5,132 bases of DNA from an uncultured Clostridia bacterium (lineage in GTDB: Bacteria > Bacillota > Clostridia > Christensenellales > UBA1242). Under the pieces are notes generated by a model. It saw only the letters and a program-made list of their open reading frames with translations. It did no database searches and was not told where the DNA came from. The DNA lies in assembly GCA_946610635.1 (NCBI GenBank), contig CAMOCI010000058.1, positions 1-5,132 of the forward strand. Direction: 5' to 3'. This document shows positions 1 through 3,543 of this stretch, in pieces. The stretch's first letter is position 1, and each line of letters starts with the position of its first letter. The translations under genes and the position numbers were made by a program.

Positions 1-65
1 GCTAATTGAATATATGGCATAGTTATCATTAAAAAGAAAAATACTTAAATAAAAAACACATTAAT

Positions 66-537
66 TTAAGTTTTAAATGCTTCTTTAAGCATTTTTTTAT
101 ATTCTTCATTTTTAATAATTTCACTTAAAAACTTACAAATTATTTTGCAAACTTTTTTGCATAATAAACTTTCTTTAATTTGATTAAGTCAATATCTTCA
201 ATATAATATTTCTTATCAAAATACCCAGTGCCATCATATCTATCATAAGGTAAGTATTGAGAATAAAATTCGTCTAGTCGTTCTGCAAGTGATTTGTTAG
301 TTTTGTTTGCATTATATGTTTCAATTTCATATTTAACAAATTCTCACAAATCATCTTGTTGTAAATCATAACTTGTATCTAGGAAGTTCAAGTATAAACC
401 TCTAACAAAATTTTCTTTTGGAAAGTCAGTCATTTATACCATTCAGCATTGTTTTTTATAAAACCTGCTATTTCTTTCATAGCATTGATTTTATAATGCA
501 AGTCATAAATCTCACTTAAGTTTTTTATAAATATATA
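66..537 (-). pseudogene. Broken protein gene in three reading frames, unknown family
   Basis: Three minus-strand segments with protein-like composition lie end to end. Segment A is open from 537 to a TGA at 430-432 and includes EIAGFIKNNAEWYK. Segment B runs from an ATG at 431-433 to a TAA at 140-142 (97 codons, beginning MTDFPKENFVRGLY) and contains one in-frame TGA at 344-346, giving QQDDL*EFVKYEIE. Segment C continues in the -1 frame after the A6 run at 153-158 and ends at TAA 66-68 (SEIIKNEEYKKMLKEAFKT). Read together they give one plausible charged, Tyr-rich soluble protein of about 155 residues whose 5' end is lost near the tRNA-Thr terminator. I see no ribosome binding site before either ATG and recognise no family. 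An alternative for the A/B junction is two genes overlapping by ATGA. The TGA is most simply a Trp codon lost by G-to-A change, because the intact genes here use TGG. Confidence 0.6.
75..98 (+). terminator. Possible terminator hairpin for a gene to the left
   Basis: An 8-bp perfect stem, AAATGCTT (75-82) with AAGCATTT (87-94), has a 4-nt loop and runs into a T tract ending at 98, so it has the form of a rho-independent terminator on the plus strand. It overlaps the 3' end of the broken minus-strand gene, where the same bases encode KMLKEAF, so it may be coincidental. No plus-strand gene ending just upstream can be recognised in the first 65 bases. Confidence 0.3.
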
Positions 538-539
538 TT

Positions 540-568
540 AAAAAAATGCCGAAATTACGGCATTTTTT
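540..568 (-). terminator. Terminator of tRNA-Thr
   Basis: The stem TGCCG (547-551) / CGGCA (558-562) has loop AAATTA and is extended by an A tract (540-546) facing a T tract (563-568). On the minus strand the hairpin ends in seven T residues and begins one base after the CCA end of tRNA-Thr, so it is a textbook intrinsic terminator. The flanking A and T runs would let it work in the other direction as well. Confidence 0.9.
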
Positions 569-569
569 G

Positions 570-645
570 TGGAGCTAGTGACTGGGCTCGAACCAGCGAC
601 CTGTGCGTTACGAGTGCACTGCACTACCAACTGTGCTACACTAGC
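570..645 (-). tRNA. tRNA-Thr (anticodon CGU)
   Basis: This is a complete 76-nt cloverleaf with an encoded CCA end (570-572). The acceptor stem GCTAGTG/CACTAGC is perfect, the D stem GCAC/GTGC is perfect with GG in the loop, and the T stem GCTGG/CCAGT carries one G.U pair around a TTCGAGC loop. The anticodon loop is CTCGTAA, placing CGU at 610-612, which reads only the Thr codon ACG. The discriminator base is U, as is common for bacterial tRNA-Thr. One flaw is visible: the last anticodon-stem pair (31-39) is A.C. I found no convincing promoter in the 40 bases upstream, so it may be transcribed from beyond the neighbouring tRNA-Thr relic. A terminator follows directly. Confidence 0.92.
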
Positions 646-686
646 ATTTTAAAAATAGATGTATAATTTTTTTGGATATTTTAAGT

Positions 687-794
687 TTACGAGTGCGTTG
701 CTTTCCGGCGAAACATAAAGTTTCTTACGCTTTGGCTACAAACTTGCCACTGGCAACTTTGTTTAACGCGTCGCGCCAACTGAGCCACACCAGC
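687..794 (-). pseudogene. Split and 3'-truncated tRNA-Thr relic
   Basis: On the minus strand, 776-794 reads GCTGGTGTGGCTCAGTTGG, the first 19 nt of a tRNA-Thr through G19 of the D loop. At 687-702 it resumes as AGCAACGCACTCGTAA, the D-stem end, the 5' anticodon stem and the full CTCGTAA loop with the same CGU anticodon as the intact neighbour. Between the halves lie 73 foreign bases (703-775). After the anticodon loop the sequence becomes AT-rich, and the 3' anticodon stem, T arm and acceptor end are absent, so it cannot make a working tRNA. The 5' part agrees with the intact tRNA-Thr at 16 of the first 20 positions, so the two are paralogues rather than a fresh duplication. Confidence 0.75.
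703..775 (-). repeat. GC-rich structured insert inside the tRNA-Thr relic
   Basis: This 73-nt segment has 34 G+C by hand count (about 47%), far above its AT-rich surroundings, and is rich in CG dinucleotides. It contains a near-perfect palindrome, ACAAA-C-TTGCC (738-748) against GGCAA-C-TTTGT (752-762) with a 3-nt loop, and a small hairpin GAAAC (710-714) / GTTTC (720-724). GCGTT in the tRNA part (695-699) can close the whole as a three-way junction with AACGC (765-769). No reading frame is evident. The form suggests a small non-autonomous mobile hairpin element or a recombination relic, but I do not recognise the family and see only one copy here. Confidence 0.45.
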
Positions 795-805
795 AAATGG
801 TTATG

Positions 806-830
806 TAGGTGTGAAATGCACCTATTTTTT
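806..830 (+). terminator. Orphan terminator-like hairpin
   Basis: The stem TAGGTGT (806-812) / GCACCTA (818-824), with one G.T pair, has loop GAAAT and is followed by six T residues (825-830), a good intrinsic terminator form on the plus strand. No plus-strand gene lies upstream. It sits 12 bases outside the 5' end of the tRNA-Thr relic, so it may belong to the element that disrupted the tRNA or to a lost gene. Confidence 0.5.
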
Positions 831-969
831 GATGAATTTTGAGAACAAAATTATTTGCAAATTTGTTATATATCAACTGGGTTGGAGTGGGATAAAGTAA
901 ATTTTATCAAGAAATAAAACAGTTAATTTTTGCTGAAATGTAATTTTTGTTTTACCCAAAATAATGATT

Positions 970-991
970 AAAAAAAAGGTTAATACCTTTT
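970..991 (-). terminator. Terminator of tRNA-Val
   Basis: AGGT (977-980) pairs with ACCT (985-988) around loop TAAT, extended by the A run 970-976 against T residues to 991. On the minus strand this gives a hairpin ending in a long T tract immediately after the CCA end of tRNA-Val. The GC core is only two pairs, so it is weaker than the other terminators here. Confidence 0.75.
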
Positions 992-1067
992 TGGTAGGCG
1001 ATATAGGGTTCGAATCTATGACCTTTTCCACGTCAAAGAGACGTTCTGCTAACTGAGCTAACCGCCC
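992..1067 (-). tRNA. tRNA-Val (anticodon GAC), degenerate
   Basis: This is a 76-nt tRNA shape with encoded CCA (992-994), acceptor stem GGGCGGT/ATCGCCT (two G.U pairs), T loop TTCGAAC and anticodon loop TTGACGT, placing GAC at 1032-1034, which reads GUC and GUU. Several conserved features are damaged: D-stem pair 11-24 is C.A, anticodon-stem pair 28-42 is C.A, the normally invariant G53-C61 pair of the T stem is A.C, and the D loop has A where invariant G18 is expected. All are explained by G-to-A changes on the RNA strand. The promoter and terminator remain in place, so it is probably transcribed. It may be a weak tRNA or a recent pseudogene; the identity as Val is secure, the function is not. 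Confidence 0.75.
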
Positions 1068-1077
1068 TCACATTGAT

Positions 1078-1106
1078 ATTATATATCATTTTTATATTTT
1101 TTGCAA
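1078..1106 (-). promoter_or_regulatory. Promoter of tRNA-Val
   Basis: The minus strand has TTGCAA (1101-1106), a 17-nt spacer and a consensus TATAAT (1078-1083). Ten bases separate the -10 box from the first base of the tRNA, so transcription would begin a few bases before the mature 5' end. Confidence 0.85.
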
Positions 1107-1109
1107 TAA

Positions 1110-1331
1110 ATTACAAAGATTTTTTTATATTGGTGAAATTGTTTTGAAAATATTTTTTGTGCATTGCTTTTGAGTGATAGTTTTTGGGGTGGTTTTTAGT
1201 CAATAATATGATTTTGTTTTATTATTCAATGTTGAGAGTTATTTCTTGATTTTGTGATGAAAAAGATAAATCAAATTTTGCTTTATATTATGTTTTTATA
1301 AAAAATTTTAAAAAAACAATTGATTTTTCAT
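1110..1331. other. AT-rich gap with one possible protein remnant
   Basis: No gene is supported here. On the minus strand, 1225-1287 is an open stretch of 21 codons bounded by stops (TAA at 1288-1290, TAA TAA at 1219-1224) reading YKAKFDLSFSSQNQ then EITLNIE. It resembles the end of a peptide-synthetase condensation domain, where a KFDL motif precedes a strand ending IEYN, but it is far too short to prove. The rest shows no start site, no strong hairpin and no repeat. Confidence 0.3.
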
Positions 1332-1380
1332 AAAAAAGCACTAAAAAAGTGCGATTTCTTGTTGTAATCACACTTTTTTT
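1332..1380 (-). terminator. Double terminator after the 248-aa gene
   Basis: On the minus strand a 14-bp stem pairs bases 1343-1356 with the complementary arm starting at 1366 and running into the T run 1374-1380 (one G.U pair, loop of nine), and it ends in T6 just 4 bases beyond the stop codon. A second, smaller hairpin (GCAC 1338-1341 with GTGC 1349-1352) reuses one arm of the first and is followed by another T6 (1332-1337 on the plus strand as A6). The two cannot form together, so the second acts as a backup. Confidence 0.88.
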
Positions 1381-1383
1381 GTT

Positions 1384-2130
1384 TTATAACTTCAAATCAT
1401 CTTCATTTAAAATTTGTTTGTTTTCATTGTCATTGTAGCTATTTTTTATAAAATTTAGGTGGTCTTGACTAACAATTTCTTTGCCATTTTTTTCAACCTT
1501 TTCAACAAAAGTTTTCAATGTTTCATCTGTCAAATATTTGCCAAATTGTGATGAATCAAAATCATGGGCAACTATTGTGTTAAAAATTTCTTTCAGTTTT
1601 TCAGTGTTTTCTGGTTGAACTTCTTCAATTTCTTTTGCAACTTTTTTTGCCATCAAACTTCTGTGAAGATTTGAACTTTCATAGGTTTCTTTGATTTTTG
1701 CCTTGATTTTTGCTGACACCTTGTTTTGTTTGCGCTTTGCATTTTGTTCATTGTTATGGTTTTTGCTTCTTTCTAAATAGTAGTCAATCATGTCTTGGCT
1801 TAAAATATTGTTGTTGTTATTGATAACTTTTGCAACAAATTGTTCAATGTATTTTTGCTTTATTGCTTTGCCAAATGTGTTGTTTTCTAAATCATATTTT
1901 GTGATTGTGTTATTTATCTTTTTGAGATTTTCTGTGTCAGTTACATCAACTTTTGAAATTGCATTTTCAATTTTTTTAACTCTAACATTTCTTGCAATTG
2001 CTTCTGCGTGATAAACAGGGCTTAGGTATGCAAGTGCATCAAGTATCTTTTCTGTGATGTGGCCCTTTTTGTATTGTGAATTTTGTTCTTCGCCATAAAC
2101 ATATCTATCATCGCCATATAAATTCATCAT
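1384..2130 (-). CDS. Unrecognised 248-aa protein with an internal domain duplication
   Basis: I do not recognise this family. The protein is highly charged, Lys/Glu/Asn-rich, predicted mostly helical, and has no signal peptide, membrane segment, Trp or Cys. It consists of a short N-terminal arm (MMNLYGDDRY), then two copies of one domain: residues 51-120 align without gaps to 161-230, a 110-residue offset with about 25 of 70 identities by hand count. Shared landmarks are KK at the start, TExLK, NTI, a D before FGK, FVxKV and SQD near the end; similarity probably extends upstream to about 26 and 139. Copy 1 has an NNNNN stretch where copy 2 has a short charged turn. A lysine-rich linker (about 122-140) joins them. 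The start is the first of two ATGs, 9 nt from AGGAG (2140-2144). It has its own strong promoter and terminator and is divergent from rpsF. A repeated helical binding module is an inference only. Confidence 0.85.
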   Translation of the reverse strand: MMNLYGDDRYVYGEEQNSQYKKGHITEKILDALAYLSPVYHAEAIARNVRVKKIENAISKVDVTDTENLKKINNTITKYDLENNTFGKAIKQKYIEQFVAKVINNNNNILSQDMIDYYLERSKNHNNEQNAKRKQNKVSAKIKAKIKETYESSNLHRSLMAKKVAKEIEEVQPENTEKLKEIFNTIVAHDFDSSQFGKYLTDETLKTFVEKVEKNGKEIVSQDHLNFIKNSYNDNENKQILNEDDLKL

Positions 2131-2191
2131 AAAATGTTTCTCCTATTTATCAATTTAGTATAATGCTTTATTTTTTTTAATTTACATTTCT

Positions 2192-2220
2192 ATTCTATCA
2201 CTATGTAATGTTATTGTCAA
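2192..2220 (-). promoter_or_regulatory. Promoter of the 248-aa gene
   Basis: The minus strand carries consensus TTGACA (2215-2220), a 17-nt spacer and TAGAAT (2192-2197), with a TGA extended -10 triplet just before it. Predicted transcription starts near 2185, leaving a leader of about 55 nt. It is back to back with the rpsF promoter, the two -35 boxes being 48 bases apart. Confidence 0.85.
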
Positions 2221-2268
2221 TATCAAATTTTAAAAATATAATTTTTTTAGTAAATATTCAAAATCCAA

Positions 2269-2297
2269 TTGAATTTTCTAGAAATATATGATATTAT
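2269..2297 (+). promoter_or_regulatory. Promoter of the rpsF-ssb-rpsR operon
   Basis: TTGAAT (2269-2274), a 17-nt spacer and TATTAT (2292-2297) form a good sigma-A-type promoter with an extended -10 TGA at 2289-2291. Transcription is expected near 2304, right at the start of the structured rpsF leader. Confidence 0.8.
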
Positions 2298-2303
2298 ATA
2301 CAT

Positions 2304-2369
2304 GGCGCCGAAAAAATTCGGTCCTTGCCTTGTAAAAACAAGGCCAATAGTCCACAAGGAGGTAAAGTT
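2304..2369 (+). promoter_or_regulatory. rpsF leader RNA, candidate S6:S18 autoregulatory site
   Basis: The short leader is GC-rich compared with its surroundings. Hairpin 1 is CCGAA (2308-2312) / TTCGG (2317-2321) with an AAAA loop. Hairpin 2 is GCCTTGT (2327-2333) / ACAAGGC (2338-2344), again with an AAAA loop. TCCTTG (2322-2327) is perfectly complementary to CAAGGA (2355-2360), which overlaps the rpsF ribosome binding site AAGGAGGT (2356-2363), so the site can be hidden with hairpin 2 enclosed. Many bacterial rpsF leaders carry a structured motif with a conserved CCG that binds the S6:S18 complex and represses translation. The CCG at 2308-2310 and the sequestering helix fit that idea, but I could not check the published consensus base by base. 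Confidence 0.55.
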
Positions 2370-2651
2370 ATGAATAAGTATGAATTACTCTTAATTTTAT
2401 CAGCTAGTAGTGAAGAAGGCGACAAAGACGCTTTAATTGAAAAAGTTACAAAACTTTTAGAAGCAAAGGGTGCTACTATTACTAGTGTTGATAAATGGGG
2501 AAATAAAAGACTTGCATATCCAATCAACTTTAAACATGATGGCTATTATGTTTTGGTTAATTTGGAAGCTGAAGCAAAAGTTCCTGCAGAAGTTCAAAAA
2601 CAACTTAACATCACTCAAGATGTTTATAGAGCAATGTTTGTTAGAAAATAA
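2370..2651 (+). CDS. rpsF: 30S ribosomal protein S6
   Basis: This protein binds 16S rRNA in the central domain of the 30S platform as a heterodimer with S18. The 93-aa product has the S6 fold signature: N-terminal strand MNKYELLLIL, helix 20-33, then the diagnostic DKWGNKRLAYPI at 41-52 and GYYVLVNLEA at 58-67, and ends at VRK, close to the usual core length with none of the long acidic tails seen in some species. The start chosen is ATG 2370, six bases after an ideal AAGGAGGT. An in-frame ATG 45 bases upstream would add an unrelated 15-residue peptide encoded in the structured leader and is rejected. It is first in the operon; ssb starts 11 bases after its stop codon. Expression is probably set by the leader structure and by feedback from S6:S18. 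Confidence 0.97.
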   Translation: MNKYELLLILSASSEEGDKDALIEKVTKLLEAKGATITSVDKWGNKRLAYPINFKHDGYYVLVNLEAEAKVPAEVQKQLNITQDVYRAMFVRK

Positions 2652-2662
2652 TAGGAGATTTT

Positions 2663-3079
2663 ATGAACAAAGTTATTTTAATAGGTAATTTAACAAAGGA
2701 TCCAGAATTAACAACCACAACAAGTGGAATTTCAGTTTGCAGATTTAGTTTGGCTGTTTCAAGAAGATTTACAAACAGTGAAGGTGAAAGAGAAACTGAT
2801 TTTATTAATGTTGTTGTTTGGAGAAATTTGGCTGATAATTGCCACAAATTTTTAAGAAAAGGTAGCAAAGCTGCTGTTGTTGGAAATATCCAAACAAGAT
2901 CTTATGATGCTCAAGATGGATCAAAAAGATATGTAACAGAAGTTGTTGCAGAAGAAGTTGAATTTGTAGGTGCAAGAGCAAATGATGGTGAAGGTGCACC
3001 AAGTGATGAAGGTAATGTTGACAGGGAAGGTGGCACAACAAAACTTACACCAATTCAAGATGATCAACTTCCATTTTAA
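2663..3079 (+). CDS. ssb: Single-stranded DNA-binding protein
   Basis: This tetrameric OB-fold protein coats single-stranded DNA in replication, recombination and repair and recruits partner enzymes through its C-terminal tip. Residues 1-105 form the OB fold: MNKVILIGNLTKDPEL at the N-terminus, the SxxCRFSLAV strand, and DFINVVVWRNLAD at 46-58 with the conserved aromatic Trp53, followed by LRKGSKAAVVGNI. Residues 106-130 are a short Gly/Asp/Glu-rich flexible linker, and the protein ends in DDQLPF, the family tip (DDDIPF in Escherichia coli) with Gln and Leu substitutions. At 138 aa it is shorter than many SSBs because the linker is short. ATG 2663 follows AGGAG (2653-2657) by five bases. It lies between the two ribosomal genes, as in many bacteria. 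Confidence 0.97.
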   Translation: MNKVILIGNLTKDPELTTTTSGISVCRFSLAVSRRFTNSEGERETDFINVVVWRNLADNCHKFLRKGSKAAVVGNIQTRSYDAQDGSKRYVTEVVAEEVEFVGARANDGEGAPSDEGNVDREGGTTKLTPIQDDQLPF

Positions 3080-3095
3080 TAAAGGAGAATAGAAA

Positions 3096-3371
3096 ATGGC
3101 AGAAAATAAAGAAAAAAAAGCGCCAGAAGTTGTAGAAGAAAAAACAAAAAGAGTTTACAAAAGCAGTAAGAAAAAAGTTTGTGCTTTTTGTGCAGATAAA
3201 ACAGAATTTATTGACTACAAAGATGTTGCAAGACTTAAAAGATATGTAACAGAAAAAGGTAAAATTTTGCCACGTAGACAAACAGGTTGCTGTGCAGCTC
3301 ATCAAAGAGAATTAACAAAAGCAATCAAACGTGCAAGAACAATAGCTCTTCTCGCTCCAAAGGCAGAATAA
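3096..3371 (+). CDS. rpsR: 30S ribosomal protein S18, zinc-ligand type
   Basis: This is the small-subunit protein that pairs with S6 on the 30S platform. The 91-aa product has an acidic/basic N-terminal extension (1-25), then the S18 core: [32 protein letters not shown] (38-61, the family hallmark in two parts) and the C-terminal rRNA-binding helix [17 protein letters not shown]. Cys29, Cys32, Cys66 and His69 form the CxxC...CxxH set of the zinc-binding S18 variety; an additional Cys65 sits next to the third ligand. ATG 3096 is eight bases from AAAGGAG (3081-3087), and the gene begins 16 bases after the ssb stop. It is last in the operon, with a terminator starting 10 bases beyond its stop. 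Confidence 0.97.
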   Translation: MAENKEKKAPEVVEEKTKRVYKSSKKKVCAFCADKTEFIDYKDVARLKRYVTEKGKILPRRQTGCCAAHQRELTKAIKRARTIALLAPKAE

Positions 3372-3380
3372 TTTAAATCA

Positions 3381-3408
3381 AAATAGATAGCATCGCTATC
3401 TATTTTTT
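3381..3408 (+). terminator. Terminator of rpsF-ssb-rpsR
   Basis: A perfect 11-bp stem, AAATAGATAGC (3381-3391) / GCTATCTATTT (3395-3405), with a 3-base loop ATC, continues into T residues up to 3408. It is the strongest single hairpin in the window and closes the ribosomal operon. Confidence 0.93.
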
Positions 3409-3497
3409 ATATCAATTTATATTATTAAAATCTTGTTTTAAGTATTCTATTATGTTATTTAACTGTACATAATTGTATAAAATTAATAAAATCAATA

Positions 3498-3527
3498 TTG
3501 ACATTTTAAATATTTTTATGGTAATAT
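3498..3527 (+). promoter_or_regulatory. Promoter of the 382-aa gene
   Basis: Consensus TTGACA (3498-3503) is followed after 18 bases by TAATAT (3522-3527), with a TGG extended -10 triplet at 3519-3521. The start of transcription would fall about 10 bases before the ATG, so the leader holds little more than the ribosome binding site. Confidence 0.8.
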
Positions 3528-3543
3528 TACATTAGGTGATTGT

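Noticed and set aside
646..690. A promoter for the intact tRNA-Thr
   Set aside because: A TATACA-like -10 exists on the minus strand, but no -35 of any quality lies 15 to 19 bases upstream.
873..965. About 29 open codons on the minus strand ending at TGA 873-875 (ITFQQKLTVLFLDKIYFIPL)
   Set aside because: It looks somewhat protein-like but has no start or ribosome binding site, directly follows the tRNA-Val terminator, and is short enough to be chance in AT-rich DNA.
1032..1040. Reading the degenerate tRNA as tRNA-Lys with anticodon CUU
   Set aside because: That requires a shifted 4-bp anticodon stem and a U at position 37; the TTGACGT loop with the usual stem lengths gives Val GAC and fits the acceptor and T arm spacing.
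1790..2011. Hydrophobic open frame on the plus strand opposite the 248-aa gene
   Set aside because: It is antisense to a gene with clear promoter, ribosome binding site and internal repeat; its Leu/Phe richness follows from Lys/Glu/Asn codons on the other strand, and it lacks a start site.
2325..2369. An ATG upstream of rpsF in frame, adding 15 residues
   Set aside because: It has no ribosome binding site, encodes a peptide unlike S6, and lies within the structured leader; the ATG at 2370 has an ideal AAGGAGGT and matches the family N-terminus.
2805..3305. His/Leu- and Cys/Phe-rich open frames on the minus strand opposite ssb and rpsR
   Set aside because: They are antisense to two certain housekeeping genes, have no ribosome binding sites, and show composition typical of complementary-strand artefacts.
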